64,000 nucleotides of DNA from Micromonospora matsumotoense (lineage in GTDB: Bacteria > Actinomycetota > Actinomycetes > Mycobacteriales > Micromonosporaceae). Location of the stretch: the NCBI RefSeq assembly GCF_900091525.1, contig NZ_FMCU01000006.1, positions 124,001 through 188,000 of the forward strand, in the 5' to 3' direction. The notes beneath the pieces are model-generated. The model was not told where the DNA came from. It did no database searches and saw nothing but the letters and a program-made list of their open reading frames with translations. Below, piece after piece: positions 1 through 7,708 of this stretch (positions are counted from its first letter, which is position 1; each line of letters starts with the position of its first letter). Both the position numbers and the translations under genes were made by a program.

Positions 1-786
1 ACCGACTCGATCGGGCTGGCCAGCTACACCATGGATTCGCACAACTGCCAGCGGGTGGTGGTGGACGGGCTGGTCAGGAACGAGGGCGACGTGCAGGTCG
101 GGGTGCCCGGCCCGTACCCGGTCAGCTACCGGGCGATCGTGCCCGGCGCGGCGCAGTGCGCCAACCTCCTCGTCCCGGTCTGCCTGTCGGCCAGCCACAT
201 CGCCTACGGCTCGATCCGGATGGAACCGGTCTTCATGATCCTCGCCCAGTCCGCGGCGACGGCGGCGATGCTGGCCGTCGACGCCGGGGTGCCGGTGCAG
301 CAGGTCGACGTCGCCGCCCTCCAGGCCCGGTTGCGCCGGGACGGGCAGCTCCTGAGCTGGCCGCCCACCGCCGACGGCGAGATCGTGGTGGACAACCGGG
401 CGGCCGGGGTCACCCGGGCCGGGGTCTGGGTGGCCAGCACCGCCATCGGCGGTTACCAGGGGCCGGACTACGAGCACGACGGCAACACCGGCAAGGGCGT
501 CAACCGGCTGCGCTTCACCCCGTCCCTGCCGACGGGCGGGAGCTGGGCGGTCCAGTTGCGCTGGACGGCCGACCCGAACCGGGCCGGCAACGTCCCGGTC
601 GACGTGGTGCACGGCGGTGGGGTGACCACCCGGCTGGTCGATCAGCGCACCTCGGGTGGGCAGTGGGTGTCGTTGGGGACCTACCAGTTCCCGGCGGGTA
701 CGGCCGGCAGCGTGCTGATCCGTACCGACGGCACCGACGGGTACGTGGTCGCCGACGCGGTCCGCTTCCTGCCCGCCGTCGCCTGA
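1..786 (+). CDS. FAD-dependent oxidoreductase with C-terminal golvesin-type domain (5' partial)
   Basis: The reading frame is open from the first base, so the start lies outside the window; 261 residues are visible. The first ~95 residues (SHNCQRVVV..., PYPVSYRAIVP, SASHIAYGSIRMEPVFM) resemble the C-terminal part of the FAD-dependent oxidoreductase family often annotated as xanthan lyase-like. Residues from about 130 to the end form a beta-rich module (EIVVDNRAAGV at its start, DGYVVADAVRFLP at its end) typical of the golvesin C-terminal-like, carbohydrate-binding-type domain. It is inferred to be a secreted protein acting on polysaccharide or another extracellular substrate; the signal peptide is not visible. 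Both domain calls are from sequence recognition. Confidence 0.75.
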   Translation, partial: TDSIGLASYTMDSHNCQRVVVDGLVRNEGDVQVGVPGPYPVSYRAIVPGAAQCANLLVPVCLSASHIAYGSIRMEPVFMILAQSAATAAMLAVDAGVPVQQVDVAALQARLRRDGQLLSWPPTADGEIVVDNRAAGVTRAGVWVASTAIGGYQGPDYEHDGNTGKGVNRLRFTPSLPTGGSWAVQLRWTADPNRAGNVPVDVVHGGGVTTRLVDQRTSGGQWVSLGTYQFPAGTAGSVLIRTDGTDGYVVADAVRFLPAVA

Positions 787-821
787 GCCGGGGCGCGGTC
801 CTCGGCAGCCCGGAAGCGGTG

Positions 822-851
822 TTGCGGCGGTGCTGTGGCGTCGAGTACGTT
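822..851 (+). promoter_or_regulatory. Candidate vegetative promoter
   Basis: TTGCGG at 822-827 and TACGTT at 846-851 are 18 bp apart. It sits just after the oxidoreductase gene and before a short ORF and the GNAT gene, so it would drive both. Confidence 0.45.
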
Positions 852-889
852 TTTCCGGCACGCCGTCGAGCCGGAAGGAGGTCAGAACA

Positions 890-940
890 ATGTCCGATGT
901 TCTGCGCCCCCTCCGCGTTCCGGCGTCCACGCGGAGCTGA
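890..940 (+). CDS. Small ORF with strong Shine-Dalgarno, possible leader peptide
   Basis: Sixteen codons (MSDVLRPLRVPASTRS) start with ATG 8 nt after AAGGAGG (875-881), one of the strongest ribosome-binding sites in the window. It ends 30 bp before the GNAT start and lies about 40 nt downstream of a good promoter. It contains three Arg and two Leu residues but no obvious codon run. It may be a leader peptide or coupling ORF for the GNAT gene, or a chance ORF; no homologue is known to me. Confidence 0.35.
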   Translation: MSDVLRPLRVPASTRS

Positions 941-970
941 CCGGGGCGTTCGCCTTCCGGAGGATTCCCC

Positions 971-1900
971 ATGACCGACCTGGTCATCCGCCCGCTCGTC
1001 GCGGGCGAGGAAGATCTGTTCGAGTCCATGCCCGACCCGCTGCCCCCACTACGCAAGATCGGTTACGCCGACGGCGTCGCCGGAGGTGGCTACCGCCCGG
1101 AGCGCACCTGGGTCGCCCTGCGGGGCGGCCGGGTGGTCGGCCGGGCCGCGTGGCTCCTGCCGCCCGGAGCCGCCGGCGCACCCTGGCTGGACCGCTTCGA
1201 CCTGGTCGCCGAGCCGGAGGTGGGTGCGGCCCTGCTGCGCGCGGCCCACGACGCGCTCGGCGGTCCGCACCGGTACTACGCCGGCCTGCCGGCGCACTGG
1301 CGGCGTCGGCCGGAGGTGCTCGCCGTGGTCCGGGCACCACTGGCGGCGGCCCGGCTCGCCGGGCTGGTCGAGCAGGGTGAGCGGCTCCGGTGCTCGTGGG
1401 CGGGCACACCACTGCCGGCGGCCTCCGGCCGCTACGCCTTCCGTCCGGCCACCGACAGCACGGAGATCGACTCCCTCGTCGGCCGGATCGCCGAGCCGGA
1501 CGTGCTGACCGGCCGCGAGATCGCCCAGGCGGTGGCCGGGGTGGACCTGGCCAGAGATCCACTGGCCTGGCTGACCGGTCCGGCCGCGACCTGGCGGATC
1601 GCCCTGGCCGCCGGGGAGCCGGTGGGGTTGGCCGGGCCGGCCGGGGACGCCTGTTTCCCGCTGCTCGGCTACCTCGGCCTGGTGGACGGGGCGGCGCGCG
1701 GCGACCTGCTGGCCGACTCGGTCGCGGCGTTGGCGGCCGAGGGCGCCCGGGAGGTGGTGGCCGACGTGGACGCCCACCGGGTGGCGGTGGTCGCGGAGTT
1801 GGAACGTACCGGCTTCCGGCAGCTGCGCTCCCGGTTGATCTTCGCGCCGGCCGACGGTGCCCTGGCTGCGGCGACCCGCGACCCGGGCGGGCCACGCTGA
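971..1900 (+). CDS. GNAT-family N-acetyltransferase-like protein
   Basis: A 309-residue protein with ATG preceded by GGAGG (958-962). The N-terminus (LVIRPLVAGEEDLFESMP) and the strand pair around WVALRGGRVVGRAAWLLP look like the first strands of a GNAT fold. A second GNAT-like half from about residue 155 ends in LERTGFRQLRSRLIF, the usual terminal strand of the fold, so it may be a double-GNAT arrangement. The substrate cannot be told. A strong inverted repeat follows the stop and probably ends the transcript. It may be co-transcribed with the 16-codon ORF upstream. Confidence 0.65.
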   Translation: MTDLVIRPLVAGEEDLFESMPDPLPPLRKIGYADGVAGGGYRPERTWVALRGGRVVGRAAWLLPPGAAGAPWLDRFDLVAEPEVGAALLRAAHDALGGPHRYYAGLPAHWRRRPEVLAVVRAPLAAARLAGLVEQGERLRCSWAGTPLPAASGRYAFRPATDSTEIDSLVGRIAEPDVLTGREIAQAVAGVDLARDPLAWLTGPAATWRIALAAGEPVGLAGPAGDACFPLLGYLGLVDGAARGDLLADSVAALAAEGAREVVADVDAHRVAVVAELERTGFRQLRSRLIFAPADGALAAATRDPGGPR

Positions 1901-1938
1901 CCATCGCCGTGCCTCGTCGGCCCAGCCTCGACTGACCC

Positions 1939-1980
1939 GCGTGGTGTGCCCCCGGCAGATCCGCCGGGGGCACACCACGC
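1939..1980 (+). terminator. Strong hairpin terminator after GNAT gene
   Basis: A perfect 18-bp inverted repeat (arms 1939-1956 and 1963-1980) with a 6-nt loop AGATCC, 39 bp after the GNAT stop. There is no T-run, as is common in actinobacteria. Confidence 0.8.
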
Positions 1981-2022
1981 GATCGGGGTACCGAACGGGG
2001 AGTCACGAACCACGCGACAGGC

Positions 2023-2056
2023 TATTTGAAGAATTTCGCAAGTGCTAAAGTCTTCA
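2023..2056 (+). promoter_or_regulatory. Promoter/operator region of arsR-like gene
   Basis: An AT-rich patch in otherwise GC-rich DNA. TAAAGT (2046-2051) is a plausible -10 with TATTTG (2023-2028) 17 bp upstream. The inverted arms TGAAGA (2027-2032) and TCTTCA (2051-2056) frame it, a layout expected for autoregulation by an ArsR repressor. Confidence 0.45.
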
Positions 2057-2082
2057 TGACTTCGAACGGAAGAAGGTCGCCG

Positions 2083-2553
2083 GTGTCGGTGCCGCTGTAC
2101 CAGGCCAAGGCGGAGCTGTTCCGCACCCTCGGGCACCCGGTGCGCATCCGGGTGCTCGAACTGCTCCAGGACGGCCCGAAGCCGGTCCGCGACCTGCTCG
2201 CCGTCATCGAGGTCGAGCCGTCCAACCTCTCCCAGCAACTCGCCGTGCTGCGCCGGGCCGGCCTGGTCACCTCCTACCGGGACGGCCCGCTGGTGATGTA
2301 CTCGCTGAGCACCCCCGACGTGGCCGACCTGCTGGCCGCCGGGCGACGCATCCTCGGCACCGTCCTCACCGACCGGGACGCCCTCCTCGACGAACTCCGC
2401 GCCGCCCCCGACCCGGCCACCGGCACCGTACCCGCCGTCGCCGTACCCGCCGTCGCCGTACCCGCCGTCGGTGGTCCGCCCGGCACCGGCGGGGCTGGGC
2501 GCGCGCCGCGTACCCCCGCCACGAACGGCTCGCCGACCCGGCCGGGCCGGTGA
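2083..2553 (+). CDS. ArsR-family winged-helix transcriptional regulator
   Basis: A 156-residue protein from GTG 2083, chosen because AGAAGG lies just upstream and the product then begins VSVPLYQAKAELFRTLGHP, the usual ArsR N-terminus; ATG 2056 or TTG 2026 would add residues without a Shine-Dalgarno. The wHTH (LLAVIEVEPSNLSQQLAVLRRAGLV) is clear, with DGPLVMYSL as the wing. No CXC metal motif is visible, so the signal need not be a metal. The C-terminal tail from residue ~110 is low-complexity, with PAVAV repeats encoded by a 15-bp repeat (about 2430-2470). It overlaps the SulP gene by 4 bp (GTGA), so the two are translationally coupled and it probably controls anion uptake. Confidence 0.85.
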   Translation: MSVPLYQAKAELFRTLGHPVRIRVLELLQDGPKPVRDLLAVIEVEPSNLSQQLAVLRRAGLVTSYRDGPLVMYSLSTPDVADLLAAGRRILGTVLTDRDALLDELRAAPDPATGTVPAVAVPAVAVPAVGGPPGTGGAGRAPRTPATNGSPTRPGR

Positions 2554-4214
2554 GCGTCACCGCCGTCGCCGACCGGGTCCTCGGCCTGCTGCCCGACCGC
2601 GCCGACTGGCAGGCGGTACGCCGCGCACCCCGCCGGGACCTGGTCGCCGGGCTGACCGTGGCGGTGGTGGCCCTGCCGCTCGCCCTCGCCTTCGGCGTCA
2701 CCTCCGGGCTGGGCGCGCAGGCCGGGCTGGTCACCGCCGTGGTCGCCGGGGCGGTGGCGGCCGTCTTCGGCGGCTCCCACCTGCAGGTGTCCGGCCCCAC
2801 CGGGGCGATGACCGTGGTGCTGGTGCCGGTGGTGCAGCAGTTCGGCCCGACCGGGGTGCTGATGGTCGGCGCGCTGGCCGGGTTGCTGCTGATCGCCCTC
2901 GCCCTGGCCCGCCTCGGCCGGTACGTCCGCTACCTGCCCACCCCCGTCATCGAGGGCTTCACCGCCGGCATCGCCGTGGTCATCGCCCTGCAACAACTCC
3001 CCGCCGCGCTCGGCGTGACCGACGCGCACGGCGACCGGGTCTGGGCCGTCGCCGCCGACGCGGTCGCCCGGTTCGTCGTCCATCCCCGGCCGGTGGCGTT
3101 GGCGGTGGCCCTCGGGGTGGCGGCGCTGATGTTGCTCGGCGCGCGCTGGCGCCCCGGCCTGCCGTTCTCGCTGCTCGGGGTGGCCGCCGCCACGGTGCTC
3201 GCCGAGACCGTCCCGGTCGACCTGGTCCGGATCGGCGCCCTGCCGCAGGGGTTGCCCGCGCCGTCACTGGGCTTCCTCGACCCCGGCGCGGTCGGGGTGC
3301 TGCTGCCGTCGGCGCTGGCGGTGGCCGCGCTCGCCGCGCTGGAGAGCCTGCTGTCGGCCACCGTCGCCGACGGGATGACCGTCGGGCAACGGCACGACCC
3401 GGACCGGGAACTGTTCGGCCAGGGCCTGGCCAACCTCGCCGCGCCGCTGTTCGGCGGCATCCCGGCCACCGCCGCGATCGCCCGGACGGCGGTCAACGTC
3501 CGGGCCGGGGCGGCGTCGAAGCTGGCCGCGCTCACCCACGCGGTGGCGCTCGCCGCGATCGTCCTGGCCGCCGCCCCGCTGGTGGGCCGGATTCCGCTCG
3601 CCGCCCTGGCCGGGGTGCTGCTCGCCACCACGGTACGGATGGTCGAGGCCGGCGCGCTCTGGGCGCTGGCCCGCGCCACCCGGGGCGACGCGCTGGTGCT
3701 GGTGCTCACCTTCGTCGTCACGGTGGCCTGGGACCTGGTCACCGCCGTCGCCGTCGGGGTGGCCGTGGCGGTGGTGATCGCGCTGCGCGCGGTGGCCCGC
3801 AGCGCCCGGCTGGAACAGGTCCCGCTCGACCGGGGTGAGCACAGCGCCGAGGAGCACGCCCTGCTGGCCGAGCACATCGTGGCGTACCGGCTGGACGGTC
3901 CGCTGTTCTTCGCCGCCGCGCACACCTTCCTGCTGGAGCTTTCCGAGGTGGCCGACGTCCGGGTGGTCATCCTGCGGATGTCGCGGGTGTCGGCGCTGGA
4001 CGCCACCGGCGCACACGTGCTCGGCGACGCGATCCGGCGGCTGCGGGGCCGGGGGATCACCGTGCTGCTCTCCGGCATCACCCCCGACCACGACCAGGTG
4101 CTCGCCACCCTCGGGGTGGCCGACGACCTGCGCCGCGACGGGCTGGTCTTCGCCGACACCCCGGCGGCCATCGCCCACGCCCGGGAGATGCTGCGCGGCA
4201 CCGTCACCACCTGA
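2550..4214 (+). CDS. SulP-family inorganic anion transporter with STAS domain
   Basis: A 554-residue membrane protein, GTG start overlapping the arsR-like stop. Residues ~28-430 contain about 10-12 hydrophobic segments; AGLTVAVVALPLALAFGV and GGSHLQVSGPTGAMTVVL are SulP hallmarks. The last ~110 residues form a STAS domain (DVRVVILRMSRVSALDATG). SulP proteins carry sulfate, bicarbonate or dicarboxylates; the substrate here is not decided by sequence. The ArsR partner suggests it is switched on by a stress or sulfur-related signal. Two tandem hairpins follow the stop. Confidence 0.9.
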   Translation: MSVTAVADRVLGLLPDRADWQAVRRAPRRDLVAGLTVAVVALPLALAFGVTSGLGAQAGLVTAVVAGAVAAVFGGSHLQVSGPTGAMTVVLVPVVQQFGPTGVLMVGALAGLLLIALALARLGRYVRYLPTPVIEGFTAGIAVVIALQQLPAALGVTDAHGDRVWAVAADAVARFVVHPRPVALAVALGVAALMLLGARWRPGLPFSLLGVAAATVLAETVPVDLVRIGALPQGLPAPSLGFLDPGAVGVLLPSALAVAALAALESLLSATVADGMTVGQRHDPDRELFGQGLANLAAPLFGGIPATAAIARTAVNVRAGAASKLAALTHAVALAAIVLAAAPLVGRIPLAALAGVLLATTVRMVEAGALWALARATRGDALVLVLTFVVTVAWDLVTAVAVGVAVAVVIALRAVARSARLEQVPLDRGEHSAEEHALLAEHIVAYRLDGPLFFAAAHTFLLELSEVADVRVVILRMSRVSALDATGAHVLGDAIRRLRGRGITVLLSGITPDHDQVLATLGVADDLRRDGLVFADTPAAIAHAREMLRGTVTT

Positions 4215-4234
4215 CCGTGGCCGGCCGGCGCGCG

Positions 4235-4295
4235 GCGGTGGGCGACACCGTCGCCCACCGCCCGACGGGCGACGCGCACCTCGCCGCCCGTCGGG
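4235..4295. terminator. Two tandem hairpins between convergent genes
   Basis: A perfect 12-bp hairpin (4235-4246/4250-4261, loop ACC) is followed at once by an 11-bp one (4261-4271/4285-4295). They lie between the SulP gene (+) and the DUF2690 gene (-) and can end both transcripts. Confidence 0.7.
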
Positions 4296-4322
4296 CTCCG
4301 GCCGGACCGGCCGCCGTCCTGG

Positions 4323-4796
4323 TCAGGCGCAGAGCGGCGAGCTGGTGTACGTGGTGCCGTTGTAGACGACCTCGCCGACCGCGCAGATCGTCGAGGTGTC
4401 GCCGTAGAGCTGGTCGCCGTAGTACTGGGCACCGGTGCCGCCGTACCACGACGTCGACTTGCGCGGGCTGTCCCGGTAGACGGTGACCTGCACCCGGTTC
4501 GGGGTCACCCGGTTGCTGATCTTGCCCCAGTTGGTGCCGCAGGTGGCGCTGTACCGCAGCTCCACCACCGCCAGCGTGGTCGCCCCCTTCACGATGTACG
4601 CCGGCTGACTGGTCGCGTTGCGGGCGTCGGCCGAGCAGCCGGTGTTGATCGGGTCGGTGCCGTCGCAGCCGGTGGTGGTGCAGCTGACGGCGCTGGCCGG
4701 GCTCGCCACGAGCAGGCTCGCGGCGACCAGGGTGCCGGCGGCCACGCTGGCCAACGTCCGGCGGGCGGCCCTCGACGTACGGGGTGCGGTGGTCAT
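4323..4796 (-). CDS. Secreted DUF2690-family protein
   Basis: 157 residues. A Sec signal peptide is evident: arginine-rich start, hydrophobic stretch LASVAAGTLVAASLLVA, and likely cleavage after ASA near residue 36. The mature part is small and cysteine-containing (VSCTTTGCDGTDPINTGC, YSATCGTNW, STICAVG, SSPLCA), consistent with disulfides outside the cell. It matches the DUF2690 style, with the conserved VVELRYS and CGTNWGKI features. The function is unknown. The divergent gene at 4939 ends in a version of the same domain, so the two proteins are a paralogous pair. Confidence 0.75.
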   Translation of the reverse strand: MTTAPRTSRAARRTLASVAAGTLVAASLLVASPASAVSCTTTGCDGTDPINTGCSADARNATSQPAYIVKGATTLAVVELRYSATCGTNWGKISNRVTPNRVQVTVYRDSPRKSTSWYGGTGAQYYGDQLYGDTSTICAVGEVVYNGTTYTSSPLCA

Positions 4797-4875
4797 CGTT
4801 CCTCCGGTGTGGATGGTCGACTTTCGGTTCGGGATGAGTCGACTCCCATCTCTACCTTCCGTCGACGGCCGTCTC

Positions 4876-4923
4876 TACGCTGTGTGGCGTCGGACAATCA
4901 ATAGCCGGCGCTGGTCAATCAAT
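4876..4923 (+). promoter_or_regulatory. Divergent control region with twin direct repeats
   Basis: TACGCT (4876-4881) is a candidate -10 for the + strand gene. The octamer CAATCAAT occurs twice (4895-4902 and 4916-4923), 21 bp apart, two helical turns. A 10-bp palindrome GAGTCGACTC lies at 4836-4845. These may bind the XRE protein encoded immediately downstream. Confidence 0.4.
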
Positions 4924-4938
4924 TTCGAGGAGTCACGG

Positions 4939-5973
4939 ATGGCCCGGACGGAGCGGCCCCTCGATCCCGGCGCCGACCCGGTGCAGGCATTCGCCGCCGA
5001 CCTGCGCAGCCTGCGCGAGCGGGCCGGCCGGCCGACGTACCAGGCGATGGCCCGGCGGGCCCACCGGTCGTCCAGCTCGCTGTCGGAGGCGGCCGGCGGC
5101 CGGAAGCTGCCCACCCTGGACACCACCCTGGCGTACGTCCGGACGCTCGGCGGTGACGAGACGGCCTGGGCCCGCCGCTGGCACGAGGTCGCCGCGCGTA
5201 CCCCCGATCCTGCGCCCGACGACCTCGAACCTCCCGCCGCCGAGCCCCTGCCCGCCGGTGAATCGCCGTCCCCCGCCGCCCCGTCTCCCGTCGAACCGGC
5301 GGCCGTCGGGCGTCCGGCCGGGGACGCCGGTGCGGCTACCGGTGTGCGGGAGACCTCGCCCACCGGGCAGCCGTCGGGTGCGGTGCGGGCCGGCCGGTCC
5401 GACCGTCGGCTGCTGCTCCCCGCTGCCGGCGCGGGCCTGCTCATGGTGCTCGTCGTCGGCCTGGCCTCGATCGGCTGGCGCTCCGCCGACCGGCCGCAGG
5501 ACTCGTCCGCCCCGCCCGCCGGGGTGGCGACCCCGACACCCGTCGGGTCCGTCCCCGCCGTGCGGGTGCACGACGGGGCGGACCCCAAGGACGCCGGATG
5601 TGCCGCCGATCCCGCCGTCGCCACCGTGGACAGCGCGGCGGTGCTGATCGACGAGCGGGTGATCGGCCTGGTGGAGCTGAGGTACTCACCGGTCTGCGGG
5701 GCGAGTTGGCCCCGGTTCATGCCGGCCCCGGCGGGCGCTCCGACCGTGCCCCGGCCGGCCCGGGTGGTGCTCGCCGTCACCGACGGGGACACCCCGGCCC
5801 GCAGCCACGACTTCACCATCGACTACGCCGGCATCTCGGCCTACGGCAACCTGCTGACCAGCACCCGGACCTGTGTCTGGGCCCAGGTGCTGATCACCGG
5901 CGCGGGCTGGTCGTCACCGCCGGCCCGGACCGGCTGTTACCGGGGCGCCACCCAGGTCCGCCCCATTCCCTGA
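4939..5973 (+). CDS. Membrane-anchored XRE-type HTH protein with extracellular DUF2690 domain
   Basis: 344 residues from ATG 4939, with GAGG at 4927-4930. Three parts are visible: an XRE-like HTH (residues ~13-70, FAADLRSLRERAGRPTYQAM to TLDTTLAYVRTLGG), a Pro/Ala/Ser-rich linker (~80-150), and one transmembrane segment (~156-178, LLLPAAGAGLLMVLVVGLAS). The ~150-residue C-terminal domain has cysteines (CAADPAV, VCGASWP, RTCVWAQ, TGCYRG) and the VELRYSPVCGASW motif shared with the divergent secreted protein. Topology predicts a cytoplasmic DNA-binding half and an outside sensor half. HTH-TM-DUF2690 proteins are known in actinobacteria; their signal is unknown. Confidence 0.8.
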   Translation: MARTERPLDPGADPVQAFAADLRSLRERAGRPTYQAMARRAHRSSSSLSEAAGGRKLPTLDTTLAYVRTLGGDETAWARRWHEVAARTPDPAPDDLEPPAAEPLPAGESPSPAAPSPVEPAAVGRPAGDAGAATGVRETSPTGQPSGAVRAGRSDRRLLLPAAGAGLLMVLVVGLASIGWRSADRPQDSSAPPAGVATPTPVGSVPAVRVHDGADPKDAGCAADPAVATVDSAAVLIDERVIGLVELRYSPVCGASWPRFMPAPAGAPTVPRPARVVLAVTDGDTPARSHDFTIDYAGISAYGNLLTSTRTCVWAQVLITGAGWSSPPARTGCYRGATQVRPIP

Positions 5974-5983
5974 GCCCACCGGG

Positions 5984-7372
5984 TCACTCCTGAGACCGGC
6001 CGGCCGACCCGTGTCGCACCGCCGGACCGTCGAACTCCGGGGCGTCCTGGGAGGAGATGGCGGTGGAGACGAGACTGGCGGCCACCGGCTGCACCGGGGT
6101 GACGTCGTCGGGGGTACGCAGCCGGGGTGGCGCAGGCATCCACGGCTTCAGGTTCTGGATGATGTGCTGATAGAAGTCGTCGACCGCGTGCAGCACGGAG
6201 TCGATGAACGCACCCCGGCCGGTGCCACGCTTGGTGCCTGCGGTGGTGCTCTGGGCGACCCGGAAGGCGCGCAGTTCACGGGACGGGTCGGTGATCAGCG
6301 TCGTGGGCTCCTCGCGGACCTGGCGCAGGAGGTCGGTCGCGCCGCCGCCCCGGGCATGCATGGCGAACGCCTCGATCCGCAGGCTGTCCGGTGCCTCCTT
6401 CAACTGGCGGACCAGCCAGTTCACCCTCGTCGTCGGTCGACCGGAGCGCGGGGCGTCCACGTCGACGTGGCAGACGATCTGCCCGGCCCGCAGGTCGGCC
6501 GTGACCTGAAGCGCGCCGACCGCACCGGGAATCCTGATGCTGCCGGTCAGGGTCCCGGTGGTGACGAGCTGGTTCACCAGCGACTGGGTACGGGCGGCCG
6601 GATCGGCGAGGTCACGACGGCTCAACGCGGGGGTGACCTCGGTGCCCAACTGTCGGCCGAGACGCAGGCAGGCGTAGCGGATCAGCGCGTCGAAGCGGCC
6701 GGCCACCTCCGCCGCGCCGCCGTCGTTGGCCCGTAGCGTCCCGGCGGACACCCCGTCGCGTACCGGCACCCAGGCCGGTCCCATGTCACTGAACTCCAGC
6801 GCGCCGGAGCGGGGATGTTCGAGGTATCTGATCAGCTCGCCGAGGACCCAGGCCTGGTCCGGGTCGGCGACGCCGCGATACTCCTTCTGGATCACCGCCT
6901 GGGTCAGGATCTCCGACCAGGGCAGGTGGTACAGGGCGACCTTGCGCAGCTTGCGCCGGTCGACGGTGGTCGGATGCTGGCCCGGCACGGGGGCGATCTC
7001 GTTGGAGATCGTGATGAGGGCGTCGAAGCCCTGCTCCCGGGCGATGTCGAGGTACGCCTCCAACTGGTCGGACTTCAGCGTGTTGCCGCCGGTCTTCACC
7101 TCGACCAGGGCGGTCCACTGCCGCTGTCCCCGGGTGACGCGGATCAGGCCGTCCGGGAAGAGTTGCTGGGTGCCGAGCTTGAAGGGGACCTCGATGAAGG
7201 TCTGCACGGTGCCGGCCGGCGCTCCGAGGGACTGGGTCAGGACCCGCCCGAACTCGCGTACCGCGCTCATCACCGCCAGCAGGGCGGAGGTCGCCCGGCG
7301 TTCCTGTTCCTCTGCGCCGTTGATGCCTGAGGTGGGGATCAGACGGGCGGCGAGCCAGGTCTCCTCGGACAT
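5984..7372 (-). CDS. Hypothetical protein with PD-(D/E)XK nuclease-like N-terminal domain
   Basis: 462 residues. Residues ~50-125 carry the signature order of a PD-(D/E)XK fold: E61, then FPDGLI (D74), then the strand ALVEVKTGG with E91-x-K93, then Q103 in a helix (SDQLEAYLDIA). The rest (residues ~170-390) is unrecognised, mixed alpha/beta, with a long helix-rich end. It stands alone, 11 bp from the XRE/DUF2690 gene, with no methyltransferase or helicase next to it. Possible roles are DNA cleavage in a defence or stress setting, or an inactive nucleic-acid-binding relative. The start ATG 7372 is the first in a long frame. Confidence 0.6.
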   Translation of the reverse strand: MSEETWLAARLIPTSGINGAEEQERRATSALLAVMSAVREFGRVLTQSLGAPAGTVQTFIEVPFKLGTQQLFPDGLIRVTRGQRQWTALVEVKTGGNTLKSDQLEAYLDIAREQGFDALITISNEIAPVPGQHPTTVDRRKLRKVALYHLPWSEILTQAVIQKEYRGVADPDQAWVLGELIRYLEHPRSGALEFSDMGPAWVPVRDGVSAGTLRANDGGAAEVAGRFDALIRYACLRLGRQLGTEVTPALSRRDLADPAARTQSLVNQLVTTGTLTGSIRIPGAVGALQVTADLRAGQIVCHVDVDAPRSGRPTTRVNWLVRQLKEAPDSLRIEAFAMHARGGGATDLLRQVREEPTTLITDPSRELRAFRVAQSTTAGTKRGTGRGAFIDSVLHAVDDFYQHIIQNLKPWMPAPPRLRTPDDVTPVQPVAASLVSTAISSQDAPEFDGPAVRHGSAGRSQE

Positions 7373-7708
7373 GCGATGACTCCTCGTGAAGGCGGTGGTA
7401 CGAGAAGTTACTCGGCGAACCGGGGAGAAACCGGCGCGACTGTCGGCGCGAACGCACCGAAGAAGCTGCCGGATCGGGCGTCAGTCGAGTCGCCCGGTCG
7501 GCTGCGGCTGTCGGACGGAGCTGTCGACATCATCGCTTTGGTCCGTCACGACACTTCTGTCCGGTAGCCGACTGCGGCCAGCCAGCGAAGCGCGTTGGTG
7601 CCGACGCCCGGGGTTGATTGATCGACTCTTTGGGGGCGATGTAGCGGTGTCCCCGTGTAGGGATACCGCTACATCGCCGACGTGGAGACGATCAACCCGC
7701 CCGGCCGG
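7373..7708. other. Intergenic region between ilvD and the nuclease-like gene
   Basis: No convincing gene. Composition drops in GC compared with the neighbours. It holds the promoter area of the minus-strand nuclease-like gene and, at 7637-7676, a strong hairpin described separately. Confidence 0.6.
7637..7676 (-). terminator. Hairpin after ilvD with ACCGCT repeat core
   Basis: Arms 7637-7653 and 7660-7676 pair over 17 bp with one G-T pair around a 6-nt loop. It lies 33 bp past the ilvD stop and can end ilvD transcription. Its arm sequence (ACCGCTACATCGCC) recurs elsewhere in the window, so it may also be a dispersed palindrome. Confidence 0.65.
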
